From the NCBI GenBank assembly GCA_041855735.1, contig JBHAEV010000128.1, forward strand, positions 1 to 11,260: a DNA stretch of 11,260 nucleotides, read 5' to 3'. Under the pieces are notes generated by a model that saw only the letters and a program-made list of their open reading frames with translations, was not told the origin of the DNA and did no database searches. Positions within the stretch are counted from its first letter, which is position 1, and every line of letters begins with the position of its first letter. The translations under genes and the position numbers were made by a program. This DNA is from CALALP01 sp041855735. Lineage in GTDB: Bacteria > Bacillota > Clostridia > Lachnospirales > Lachnospiraceae. Of the stretch, positions 1-7,289 are shown piece after piece.

Positions 1-455
1 ACAAAGGTATAGTGGTCAATCAGTGCGCAGTCTTTTTCATTCAGCCTCTCTGCCAGATGCGCTTCCGCCATCGCCATTCCGACTGCCATGCCCATCCCGG
101 CTCCGAGCGGTCCGGTGGTGGCCTCCACACCGGCGGTATGACGAAATTCCGGATGCCCCGGAGTCAGCGAATCCATTTGACGGAAATTTTTCAAATCCTC
201 CAAAGAGAGATTTCCGTATCCGAATAAATGAAATAAGGAGTAGAGCAGCATCGAGCCGTGTCCGCCGGACAGCACAAATCGGTCACGATTGATCCAATTC
301 GGGTTCTTCGGATTGTGGCTCATGTGATTTGCCCATAATTCATATGCCATCGGCGCCGCACCGAGCGGCAGACCCGGATGCCCCGAGTTTGCTTTTTGGA
401 TGCTGTCCGCCGAAAGCACGCGTATGGCATTTACCGCTTTTACATCAATATTCAT
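1..455 (-). CDS. tkt: Transketolase, N-terminal part (runs off the left edge)
   Basis: This is the thiamine-diphosphate enzyme that moves two-carbon units between sugar phosphates in the non-oxidative pentose phosphate pathway, in the cytoplasm. About 151 codons are present. Visible family motifs are SGHPG (residues 24-28), a VLSGGHGSMLLY block near 61-72 with H66, GHPE around H101, and TTGPLG at 113-118. The window ends just before the expected GDGD thiamine-diphosphate/Mg motif. The TTGPLG form and the GHPE spacing fit a full-length transketolase rather than a split N-terminal subunit. The ATG at 455 is preferred because AAAGGA lies 6 nt upstream; an in-frame ATG at 461 directly abuts that site. 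It is the last visible gene of the ascorbate unit, 131 bp behind transaldolase, and would consume the D-xylulose-5-P that the pathway makes. Confidence 0.96.
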   Translation of the reverse strand, partial: MNIDVKAVNAIRVLSADSIQKANSGHPGLPLGAAPMAYELWANHMSHNPKNPNWINRDRFVLSGGHGSMLLYSLFHLFGYGNLSLEDLKNFRQMDSLTPGHPEFRHTAGVEATTGPLGAGMGMAVGMAMAEAHLAERLNEKDCALIDHYTF

Positions 456-586
456 AAACATTCCTTTCTTTCATTGCCTGTAAACGATTTTTCGCAATCT
501 GTGCCCCGAAGCAGCCCGCATAGAAGCGTACAAGGCGATTGCTCTTTTGAGAACCCACGAACGTTTGCATCGGGAAAATTCACGGA
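456..586. other. Intergenic gap between tal and tkt
   Basis: This 131-bp gap contains the tkt ribosome binding site (around 462-468 on the minus strand). I see no convincing hairpin with a T-tract, so read-through from the transaldolase gene is likely. No clear minus-strand promoter with a good -35 and -10 stands out, although a weak internal promoter cannot be excluded. Short minus-strand reading frames exist here but none has a ribosome binding site. Confidence 0.5.
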
Positions 587-1240
587 TTACTCGCCGAACA
601 CGTTTCGGTAGTCCTCCTGAAATTTCTCAATCCCCTGCGTGGTCAGAGGGTGTGCAAGCATTTGCATCAGCACCTTAAACGGAACCGTAGCGATGTCCGC
701 CCCCATCTTCGCACATTCCACCACATGAATCGGATGACGCACAGATGCGCAGATGATTTGGCAGTCAATCTCATTGATGCTGAAGATATCCACAATTTCC
801 TGAATCAGAGGCAGACCGTCGGTGGAGATATCGTCGAGTCTTCCCAGAAACGGCGAAACATAGGTCGCACCGGCTCTTGCCGCCAGAAGCGCCTGTGCCG
901 CGGTAAAGATCAGGGTGCAATTCGTCTTGATTCCCTCGGCATTCAATACCTTAATGGCTTTGAGGCCCTCTCCCGTCATCGGAATCTTTACCACCATATT
1001 CGGATGAATCTTGGCAATCTCCCTGCCTTCGGCAATCATGCCCTCCGCATCGGTGGTACTTGCCTTTACTTCGCCGGAAATCGGTCCGTCCACGATATCC
1101 GTGATTTCCCGAATGACCTGATTAAAGTCCCTGCCCTCTTTGGCAATCAAAGACGGATTGGTCGTCACGCCGCAAATGATTCCCATTTCATTCGCAATTT
1201 TGATTTCTTCAATATTGGCCGTATCGATAAAAAAACGCAT
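587..1240 (-). CDS. tal: Small (FSA-type) transaldolase, class I aldolase
   Basis: This 217-residue TIM-barrel belongs to the short transaldolase/fructose-6-phosphate aldolase family (E. coli FSA is 220 aa). It should swap dihydroxyacetone units between sedoheptulose-7-P and glyceraldehyde-3-P in the cytoplasm. Seen: the opening MRFFIDTANIEEI, GVTTNPS at 24-30, and the Schiff-base lysine K85 in VVKIPMT. Two residues separate the activities in this family. E57 stands where E. coli FSA has Q59, and F131 where FSA has Y131; both match true transaldolases. The start is the ATG at 1240, because AAAGGAGG lies just upstream and the family begins there; the reading frame is open for 60 more codons upstream but those overlap araD. 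Start and araD stop overlap as TAATG, which suggests translational coupling. Automatic annotation may call it fructose-6-phosphate aldolase. Confidence 0.95.
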   Translation of the reverse strand: MRFFIDTANIEEIKIANEMGIICGVTTNPSLIAKEGRDFNQVIREITDIVDGPISGEVKASTTDAEGMIAEGREIAKIHPNMVVKIPMTGEGLKAIKVLNAEGIKTNCTLIFTAAQALLAARAGATYVSPFLGRLDDISTDGLPLIQEIVDIFSINEIDCQIICASVRHPIHVVECAKMGADIATVPFKVLMQMLAHPLTTQGIEKFQEDYRNVFGE

Positions 1241-1935
1241 TACTCCTCCTTTTGACCGTAATAGGCATTCGGTCCGTGCTTTCTCATAAAATGCTTGTCC
1301 TGCAAAAACTGCGGTGCCGGCTGTACATTCGGGTTCAGCATCTCGGTGAACAGATTCATCTTTGCCACTTCTTCCATCACTACCGCATTGTGAACCGCTG
1401 CAAACGCGTCCTTGCCCCATGAAAAAGGACCGTGATTCTTACAGAGCACGCCCGGAATGTGCTTCGGATTCTTTCCCTCAAACACTTCCAAAATCAGATG
1501 ACCGGTGTTTTTTTCATATGCGGCTTCAATCTCGCCCGGATTCAGCACCCTTGCGCACGGTATTTCTCCGTAGAAATAATCCGCATGGGTCGTGCCGTAG
1601 CAAGGGAGTCCCCTGCCCGCCTGTGCCCATGAAGTGGCATATATGCTGTGGGTGTGAACGATACCGCCGATCTCTTCCCAATTTTTGTACAGCACGGCAT
1701 GGGTCGGTGTATCGGAGGAAGGATTGTATCTGCCCTCCACTTTATTGCCGTCAAAGTCCACCACCACCATATCCTCCGGTTTCAGATTTTCATAGGGAAC
1801 CCCGCTCGGCTTGATCACAAAGAGCTTTTCCTCCCTGCAAACTCCGCTGACATTCCCCCATGTAAAGGTCACCAAATTGTACTTCGGCAAGAGCATATTT
1901 GCCTCATATACTTCCCTTTTTAAGTTCTCCAACAT
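1240..1935 (-). CDS. ulaF: L-ribulose-5-phosphate 4-epimerase
   Basis: This class II aldolase-fold enzyme converts L-ribulose-5-P to D-xylulose-5-P, the last dedicated step of ascorbate (or arabinose) breakdown. Its 231 residues equal the length of E. coli AraD. Seen: GNVSG at 27-31, IKPSG with K42, SSDTPTH with D75, zinc ligands H94 and H96 in VHTHS, D119 in HADYFYG, the third zinc histidine H168 in KNHGPF, and a C-terminal tyrosine pair (225-226) near the catalytic Tyr of the family. The start ATG at 1935 has AAGGAG with a 6-nt spacer. It sits 27 nt behind the FG-GAP gene and overlaps tal by one base. AraD, UlaF and SgbE cannot be told apart by motif; the ulaF name rests on the neighbouring ula genes. 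Confidence 0.95.
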   Translation of the reverse strand: MLENLKREVYEANMLLPKYNLVTFTWGNVSGVCREEKLFVIKPSGVPYENLKPEDMVVVDFDGNKVEGRYNPSSDTPTHAVLYKNWEEIGGIVHTHSIYATSWAQAGRGLPCYGTTHADYFYGEIPCARVLNPGEIEAAYEKNTGHLILEVFEGKNPKHIPGVLCKNHGPFSWGKDAFAAVHNAVVMEEVAKMNLFTEMLNPNVQPAPQFLQDKHFMRKHGPNAYYGQKEE

Positions 1936-1962
1936 GTTCTTCTCCTTTATACTATGGTTCGT

Positions 1963-3012
1963 TTACTCCTCAAATCGATAGCACGCAATCTCATCAATTT
2001 CCCGATTCGTGGAAAGAATGAACTCGTGGTCATGATGGTCAAACTTAAACACATTGGCGGAGCCGCAGTCATGATCGATGATTTCGCATTCGATCCGTTT
2101 GTCGCCTTCGTTCCATGTAAACAGAAGAAGATTTCGTTTTCCTTTGCGATGTCCGATTACCACCGCCGGCTTGCCACACAACAAACCGCCGTAGATGGAA
2201 TGCACGAATTCCACTTTTTCCGGATATTCGTACATTTTTTCAAATCCGTCGCCTCGATTTTTATAGAACGAAATATTATCACCATGAAACGGAGCAATCA
2301 CCACCAATTCCTCTTCCCCGTCGCCGTCAATGTCCACCATCACCGAATCGGAAGCCGGAACCTTAGTAATCTCCTGAACTTCCCATTCTCCACCCGAATT
2401 TTCCGGCGGCACAAATCGATATACTCCATTATCGCATGCCACCAGTGCTGTGTCAAAGCCATTTTGATGTTCCATATAAAAACCGTGATTTTTCAGCAAA
2501 CCTCCCTTAATCTCCTCCAATTCCAATGAATTTTTCTCATCCCATTCCGACAAATCCTTTGGAAGGATCGCGCACAAGACCTTGCCCGGACTGGACCAGT
2601 CATCCTCATAGGCATGCGCGGATTTTATTGTACAGCAGATCAGATAGTTGATGCCGCCTCTTTGCAATATGCCGAAACGATGCACAAAAGGCAACTCCAC
2701 CAGCACTTTTCTCTCCCAATTTCCTTCGGATATCGGACGTACGATCATGATTTTCGCATCGCTTGAATTATTCTGAGAGTAGAATTGATGCGTGGCCAGG
2801 AAAACACCGTCACTTCCCGGAACCTGCTGCATGCTCATGACGCCGCCCGGCTCATGCCAAAGCGTGTCGATTTCATTTCCGTCCAGATCGAACAAAATAC
2901 AGCGATCCTGTTTTTCCGCCGCCACCAGGATATGATCTTTTTCTTTATAACGAAGCGGCGCCATGGAGTAGCATTTGCTGAGCTTTCCCCACACTTTCTT
3001 TTCAACTTTCAT
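1963..3012 (-). CDS. Cytoplasmic FG-GAP/VCBS-repeat-like protein of unknown function
   Basis: I do not recognise a characterised family for this 349-residue protein. It is rich in short beta strands and has an integrin-like calcium loop, DIDGDGEEE at 227-235, followed by a hydrophobic strand, as in FG-GAP/VCBS beta-propeller blades. A looser DLDGNE at 42-47 may mark another blade. There is no signal peptide and no membrane segment, so it should stay in the cytoplasm, whereas most FG-GAP proteins are exported. Cysteines and histidines are scattered with no obvious catalytic cluster. The start chosen is the ATG at 3012, with AAAGGAG 9 nt upstream; it overlaps the end of ulaE by 11 bp, and the frame is open for 11 more codons with no better start. 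Its place between the 3- and 4-epimerase genes implies a role in ascorbate use. Options are a sugar-phosphate-binding or lactonase-like propeller, or an accessory factor; these are inference only. Confidence 0.85.
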   Translation of the reverse strand: MKVEKKVWGKLSKCYSMAPLRYKEKDHILVAAEKQDRCILFDLDGNEIDTLWHEPGGVMSMQQVPGSDGVFLATHQFYSQNNSSDAKIMIVRPISEGNWERKVLVELPFVHRFGILQRGGINYLICCTIKSAHAYEDDWSSPGKVLCAILPKDLSEWDEKNSLELEEIKGGLLKNHGFYMEHQNGFDTALVACDNGVYRFVPPENSGGEWEVQEITKVPASDSVMVDIDGDGEEELVVIAPFHGDNISFYKNRGDGFEKMYEYPEKVEFVHSIYGGLLCGKPAVVIGHRKGKRNLLLFTWNEGDKRIECEIIDHDCGSANVFKFDHHDHEFILSTNREIDEIACYRFEE

Positions 3013-3907
3013 AGTGACTCTCTCCTTTGTCTGATCTTTTTTCAACCTGTCCGACAGGATCCGGGCAAAGCCGGTCCAGAATATCTCCCATCATTTTACG
3101 GGACTGTTTCAACTCTTCCATCCAGTTTTCATCGCCGAGATACCAGAATTCGGTGACAAATCTTCGAACTCCCATTTTCCACGCAAGGTCAATGCCCTTT
3201 TCAAAATTCACATGCCCGTCGCCGTAATGGCGATTGCGGTATTCACCCGGAACGGTTTCTTTCAGATGCATGGCGATGATTCGGCCCGCTCCCGCGCGAA
3301 TGTCCTCATACAGATCTTCCCGATACAATACCGCGGCATTGGTCAAATTTCCGAGATCCGGATAGACATGCAGATACGGCGAATCCATTTGCCGGACGTA
3401 TTTCATACTTTTTTTCACCGTATCCATAAACGGCGTTTCCATCGTTTCAAACCCGAGCATCACACCATGCTTTGCCGCGATTTCCGTGCTTTTTTTTAAA
3501 TTCCTCGCAAAATGCTCCAAAGTTTCGGCATCCGATTCCTCGTAGTACACATCATATCCCGCAAGCTGAATGATGCGTACTCCCAAATCATCGGCAAGTT
3601 CACATGCCTTTTCCATGATTTCCAGACTTCGCCGCCGAATATCCTCATCATGGCTTCCCAGCGGAAATTTTCTGTGACCGCTCAAGCACATGGAACGAAT
3701 CGGCATCTTCATCTCTTCACTCAACCGAAGAATACTCCATCTTTCTTCTTTCGGCATATCCAGCCTTCGCAATTTTTCATCCGTTTCATCGACGGATATT
3801 TCGATAAAATCATATCCCGACTCCCTCGCAGCAAGCATCTTTTCTTTCCAGCTCAGCTCATTCGGCATCGCCTTTTCATACAAACCCAGCAAATATTCTT
3901 TATTCAT
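3002..3907 (-). CDS. ulaE: L-ribulose/L-xylulose-5-phosphate 3-epimerase
   Basis: This xylose-isomerase-like TIM-barrel enzyme interconverts L-xylulose-5-P and L-ribulose-5-P in the cytoplasm. It has 301 residues (E. coli UlaE is 284). The four metal ligands of the family are all recognisable: E154 in GFETME, D184 in YPDLGN, H214 in MHLKE and E253 in FVTEFW. SGHRKFPLG at 76-84 is also typical of UlaE. The ATG at 3907 is chosen over a TTG at 3910 because AGGTGA lies about 6 nt upstream. It overlaps the regulator gene by 8 bp. The extra C-terminal tail of roughly 17 residues is encoded over the ribosome binding site of the next gene, so its length may reflect operon packing rather than function. 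Confidence 0.95.
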   Translation of the reverse strand: MNKEYLLGLYEKAMPNELSWKEKMLAARESGYDFIEISVDETDEKLRRLDMPKEERWSILRLSEEMKMPIRSMCLSGHRKFPLGSHDEDIRRRSLEIMEKACELADDLGVRIIQLAGYDVYYEESDAETLEHFARNLKKSTEIAAKHGVMLGFETMETPFMDTVKKSMKYVRQMDSPYLHVYPDLGNLTNAAVLYREDLYEDIRAGAGRIIAMHLKETVPGEYRNRHYGDGHVNFEKGIDLAWKMGVRRFVTEFWYLGDENWMEELKQSRKMMGDILDRLCPDPVGQVEKRSDKGESHYES

Positions 3908-4658
3908 CAATCTTCACCTGAATGACATGTATTCCTTTCTTTCGTATCGCTTCCAGTGCTTCTTCATCCGACTTTTCATCCGTAATCAGGCAATGTATTT
4001 TACCAATCGGAACACTCATAAAACTCGAATTCTTTCCGATTTTCGTGTGATCCGCCAGAACATACACCTCTTTCGTGGCATGTTCCACCATAATTTCATT
4101 GATGTTCACTTCCGCGAAGATTTCCGTGGTAACACCGCCGTCGGCGCTGATGCCGGAACATCCGATAAACGCCTTTTTGGCATAAAACTGGGAGAGATTC
4201 CGCACGGCAAAATCCCCTACCATCGCATCTTTTTGACGGCGAAGTTCTCCCCCGGTTAAAATCACGTCAATGGATTTGTCCTTCTCCATATAAATCGCCT
4301 TGCCGTTGTTGGTAATGACCGTAACCCGCTTTCTCGATATGTATTTCAGCATTTCGATGGCATTGCTGCTCGTATTGATAAAAAAGGTATCTCCGGCTTC
4401 CACAAAACTTGCCGCCCTTTCGGCAATTCTTTCCCGATATGTTTTTCTTTCTTCATTCGCATCAAATACATATCTGGCTCCGCCATGCGTACGTTCCAAT
4501 ACTTTCTTTTTTTCCAGACAGGACAAATCCCTCCGAATGGTCATTTTGGAAACGCCCAAAATCCGGGACAGATTGTCGACACTCTCGCCCTTGGATGCTT
4601 TGACAATGTCAACGATTTCCCTTCGTCTGTTTTCAACCAGTTCCTTTTCTCTCTTCAT
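3900..4658 (-). CDS. DeoR-family transcriptional regulator (UlaR-like)
   Basis: This 252-residue protein has the DeoR layout: an N-terminal helix-turn-helix (about 27-48, with VSKMTIRRDLSCLE as recognition helix), the linker THGGA at 57-61, and a phospho-sugar sensing domain of the ribose-5-P isomerase-like fold. That domain shows GGELR at 136-140, GCSGIS at 166-171 and DHTKIG at 203-208. The usual glycine-containing effector motif after the first strand of the sensor domain reads FINTSSNA (93-100). E. coli UlaR, also DeoR-type, represses ula genes and responds to L-ascorbate-6-P; the same job is likely here. Lying inside the unit, it would be autoregulated. The ATG at 4658 follows an unusual purine run (AGGTAGGGG directly upstream), so translation may be weak. 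A perfect inverted repeat lies 16 bp upstream. Confidence 0.9.
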   Translation of the reverse strand: MKREKELVENRRREIVDIVKASKGESVDNLSRILGVSKMTIRRDLSCLEKKKVLERTHGGARYVFDANEERKTYRERIAERAASFVEAGDTFFINTSSNAIEMLKYISRKRVTVITNNGKAIYMEKDKSIDVILTGGELRRQKDAMVGDFAVRNLSQFYAKKAFIGCSGISADGGVTTEIFAEVNINEIMVEHATKEVYVLADHTKIGKNSSFMSVPIGKIHCLITDEKSDEEALEAIRKKGIHVIQVKIDE

Positions 4659-4673
4659 CCCCTACCTATGAGT

Positions 4674-4700
4674 TGAGCAAACCCATAAAAGGTTTGCTCA
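4674..4700. repeat. Perfect 10-bp inverted repeat between ulaB and the DeoR gene
   Basis: TGAGCAAACC, a 7-nt spacer, then GGTTTGCTCA. It lies in the 66-bp gap between the ulaB stop and the regulator start. On the transcribed (minus) strand it forms a 10-bp hairpin, but the sequence after it (ACTCATAGG) has no T-tract, so it is not a standard terminator. It could be an operator for the DeoR protein, a stem that protects upstream PTS mRNA, or an attenuating structure that keeps regulator levels low. No second copy of either arm was found in the window. Confidence 0.75.
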
Positions 4701-4724
4701 TAATGTTTAATATGGATCGAATGA

Positions 4725-5027
4725 CTACGCCAATCCGTTTTCAATAATTTTTTCTTCGATTTCTTTTGCGGACATAATATTTCTGAGTCCGATCACAATC
4801 TTGCCCTTTGACTTCGCATCGTCAAACATGGACACAAAATTCTGAGCGCAAAAGATCACATCGTACTGCATGGAAGCGGATTTCCCTTCCGACAAAGAGC
4901 AATGATACACCTTTCCCGGTTTGATGTCGAGTTTCTTGAGAACCTTTTCCATCGTCATCTGCATCATCAAACTGGAACCCGCACCGTTTGCGCAACAAAC
5001 CAAATAATTTAAATTATCTTTCTTCAT
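4725..5027 (-). CDS. ulaB: PTS ascorbate-type transporter subunit IIB
   Basis: This small cytoplasmic phosphocarrier takes a phosphate from IIA and passes it to ascorbate as the sugar leaves IIC. Its 100 residues match E. coli UlaB (101). The phosphocysteine loop reads C-A-N-G-A-G-S-S with C12 as the likely phosphorylated residue (E. coli has C-G-N-G-Q-G-S-S); the preceding residue is also a cysteine. GLRNIMSAKEIEEK at 80-93 aligns with the C-terminal GVRNMLS region of UlaB. The ATG at 5027 has AAGGAGG about 5 nt upstream. It lies 30 nt behind ulaA and ends just before the inverted repeat. Confidence 0.95.
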   Translation of the reverse strand: MKKDNLNYLVCCANGAGSSLMMQMTMEKVLKKLDIKPGKVYHCSLSEGKSASMQYDVIFCAQNFVSMFDDAKSKGKIVIGLRNIMSAKEIEEKIIENGLA

Positions 5028-5057
5028 ATTGCCTCCTTGTTGTTTTGCATTTACTAT

Positions 5058-6569
5058 TTACTTTTTCAAATTCGCTCTGTGCTCCTTATACGCCTCATAG
5101 TCTTCCGTCATCAGGAAATACCCTTTCTTATCCGCAAGATATTGCAATTGCGGAATGGCAAGCAGTCCGACTACCACAAGAACAACGCCCACGATATTCA
5201 GATACTTCATAATAACCGTTGCCACCGGCCACACGGTCGCCCAGTCCCACATGCCGAGATATCCGCCGTATGCAGCCATGCCGACCCATCCTGCAATGAA
5301 TGCCGATCCGAATACCTGCACGATTCCGGAGAAGAACGGCAGAATCAACGCCGCCTTCAATCCGCCCTTTTCATTGGCAAACAAACCGATGGTTGCATTG
5401 TCGAAGAATACCGGAACAAATCCGCAGATAACCAGCACCGGACTTTTCAGTACAATCAAAGCGATGATCGCCAGAATCTGTCCGAGGAATCCCATCAAAA
5501 ATCCGATCGGAACCGCATTTGCCGCACCGAAACCGAATGCCACCGCACAGTCCACACCCGGTACGGAACCCGGAAGCAGCCTGTTCGCAATCCCCTGGAA
5601 AGATTGTGTCAGCTCCGCTACGAAAGTACGCACGCCAAGCTGCAAAATCGCCAGATATACCGCAAAATGCAGACAAGTATTGATCACATAGAAGAACATG
5701 CTCTTGCCCGGTGCCAGAAACGGCTTTCCACCCTCTTTGATCAGGCCGGCTGCATCGTGCGTGGTCAGATAATCATAACCGAGCAGATACAGAATGGCGC
5801 CGAAGAACACCACCATCAAAATGGAGGTACATACCATGTTTTCATTGAATATGGACATGAATCCCGGAAGCTTAAAGTCCTCAATCTTCTGCACTTTCTT
5901 TCCTTTTCCGGCAAAGAGTTTCTCCGCCAGCCAATAATTGAGCGCCACACCGAAGTTCTGCTGATGTGCCAGACAAAAACCGGCACCGTCCGTCAATTCC
6001 TGACACGGCTTGATGGTGGAGTTCGCTCCGACCGCCCAGTACGCGCCGAGAACCACTGCCATAATTCCCAGAATCATCCATCTGTTTTCACGGATACTCG
6101 GAAGTGCAAAGAGAATCAGCCAGAATGCCGTTGCGGACTGCTGCACCTGCACATGTCCCGTCGTGAACAATGCGCGAAGTTTCGTCCATTTGCTGAATCG
6201 CACCAGAAAAATATTAACCAAAAATGCAATCAGAAGCAGAATCATAACATCGCCGAACTTTTGTCCGAACACCTCTTCCACACCTGCCGTAACCGCATTT
6301 TGCCCGAAATACGGATCGATAACCATCGCATTGATATTGAAACGATCCTTCAGGCCGACCAGAACCGGACGGAAATTGCTGACAAGACCGCCGGATCCAA
6401 CACCCAAAATCAGATAGCCGACAACCGCCTTAATCACACCCGCCAGAATATCATACCATTTTTTCCCCAATAAAATATAGCCGATCATTACAATCAAACC
6501 GATCATATACGCCGGTTGCTGCAATATATTGGTTGCAAAGTATTCCCATACTGTTTTTAATAGATTCAT
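5058..6569 (-). CDS. ulaA: PTS ascorbate-specific permease IIC
   Basis: This polytopic inner-membrane permease carries L-ascorbate across the membrane with coupled phosphorylation by UlaB. It has 503 residues (E. coli UlaA 465) and about ten or more hydrophobic segments. Family signatures seen: GVGSGGLVSNFRPV near 56-69, TTGHVQVQQSATAFW near 136-150, a GAANAVPIGFLMGF segment and PVFFDNATIGLFANEKGG in the second half. The extra length is mostly a charged C-terminal tail after the last helix. The ATG at 6569 has GAGGTGG about 5 nt upstream. The antisense strand of this gene is also open over long stretches (plus-strand frames at 5037-6473), which is a codon-bias shadow. Confidence 0.96.
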   Translation of the reverse strand: MNLLKTVWEYFATNILQQPAYMIGLIVMIGYILLGKKWYDILAGVIKAVVGYLILGVGSGGLVSNFRPVLVGLKDRFNINAMVIDPYFGQNAVTAGVEEVFGQKFGDVMILLLIAFLVNIFLVRFSKWTKLRALFTTGHVQVQQSATAFWLILFALPSIRENRWMILGIMAVVLGAYWAVGANSTIKPCQELTDGAGFCLAHQQNFGVALNYWLAEKLFAGKGKKVQKIEDFKLPGFMSIFNENMVCTSILMVVFFGAILYLLGYDYLTTHDAAGLIKEGGKPFLAPGKSMFFYVINTCLHFAVYLAILQLGVRTFVAELTQSFQGIANRLLPGSVPGVDCAVAFGFGAANAVPIGFLMGFLGQILAIIALIVLKSPVLVICGFVPVFFDNATIGLFANEKGGLKAALILPFFSGIVQVFGSAFIAGWVGMAAYGGYLGMWDWATVWPVATVIMKYLNIVGVVLVVVGLLAIPQLQYLADKKGYFLMTEDYEAYKEHRANLKK

Positions 6570-6628
6570 AACCCACCTCGTTCTTTAACTTTCCTGTTTT
6601 ACATGCTTTTTCAAACGAACGCTTCCCC

Positions 6629-7087
6629 CTACGAAAACATCTCGTCGATTTTCAGTAAATCCTCATCGCACTGCACCTTGACCAGCGCCTCCAAAACCTC
6701 GTCATTCGACAACAAATCCGAGAGTCTGGAAATATTGTCGATGTGTTGATTGGGATCACAGGATGCCACGGTAAAAAACACCTTCGCATCCTTTTCCGAA
6801 TCTTTTGGATCAAAACTCACGGCATCGGAAAGTTTCATAAATCCGATCGCCGTTTCATGCACCCCCACCGCATTCTCCTGACTGTGCGGCATCGCGATCA
6901 TCGGGGCGATCACGATATACGGCCCGTATTTTTCCAGACAGGCGATGATGTCTTCTTTGTAATTCGCTTCCACAATCCCCGCCGCTTCCAAGGTTTCGCA
7001 GCTCATCCGCACGGACTCGCGCCAATCCGCCGCAAAATCCGCATACTTGGTCAGTTTTCGTTCCACAATTTCCCGAAGTAAACCCAT
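6629..7087 (-). CDS. ulaC: PTS ascorbate-type subunit IIA
   Basis: This cytoplasmic mannitol/fructose-type IIA protein accepts phosphate from HPr and hands it to UlaB. It has 152 residues (E. coli UlaC 154). The phosphorylated histidine is H68 in IAMPHSQ, at the same position as in E. coli UlaC. The ATG at 7087 is chosen over an in-frame ATG at 7099 because GGAGGG ends a few bases before 7087, while nothing like a ribosome binding site precedes 7099. It is 59 nt ahead of ulaA. On its upstream side is the 202-bp repeat-bearing gap after ulaG. Confidence 0.95.
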   Translation of the reverse strand: MGLLREIVERKLTKYADFAADWRESVRMSCETLEAAGIVEANYKEDIIACLEKYGPYIVIAPMIAMPHSQENAVGVHETAIGFMKLSDAVSFDPKDSEKDAKVFFTVASCDPNQHIDNISRLSDLLSNDEVLEALVKVQCDEDLLKIDEMFS

Positions 7088-7122
7088 CTTTCCCTCCATT
7101 TATCACAATGCATCCGCCCGGA

Positions 7123-7256
7123 CCGAAGAACCCCGTGCAGACATTCCTGCGCCTGAACCGAAGAACCTCGTGCAGGCGTTTCTGCGCCTGATCCGGGATC
7201 CCCCCTTGCAGGCGTTCCTGTGCCTGATCCGGGATCCCCCCTTGCAGGCATTCCTC
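7123..7256. repeat. GC-rich tandem repeat, 35-36 bp units, nearly four copies
   Basis: Units start at 7123, 7158, 7193 and 7229; the fourth is truncated after about 27 bases. Units 1 and 2 share CCGAAGAACC; units 3 and 4 share CCGGGATCCCCCC; all then carry a GTGCAG/TTGCAG core followed by a TTCCTG-like loop. Nested dyads are visible: CAGGCG (7173-7178) with CGCCTG (7185-7190), CAGGC (7209-7213) with GCCTG (7222-7226), and GATCC-G-GGATC at 7190-7200 and 7226-7236. It fills most of the gap between ulaG and ulaC. The 35-bp units are not a multiple of three and no ribosome binding site precedes the frames through it, so it is probably non-coding. It may set differential mRNA stability between lactonase and PTS genes. 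Confidence 0.85.
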
Positions 7257-7289
7257 ACTTCTTCACCTCCTGCCGGGAACTTCGCTCTC

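Noticed and set aside
456..570. Minus-strand frame of about 41 codons from an ATG at 570 overlapping the tkt start
   Set aside because: No ribosome binding site upstream and no recognisable family; too short to support.
1241..1420. 60-codon N-terminal extension of the transaldolase frame
   Set aside because: It lies fully within araD, lacks a ribosome binding site at its start, and family members begin with the MRFFIDT segment preceded here by AAAGGAGG.
5037..6473. Long plus-strand open frame (about 478 codons)
   Set aside because: It is antisense to ulaA, rich in His, Arg and Gln, and matches no fold; a codon-bias shadow.
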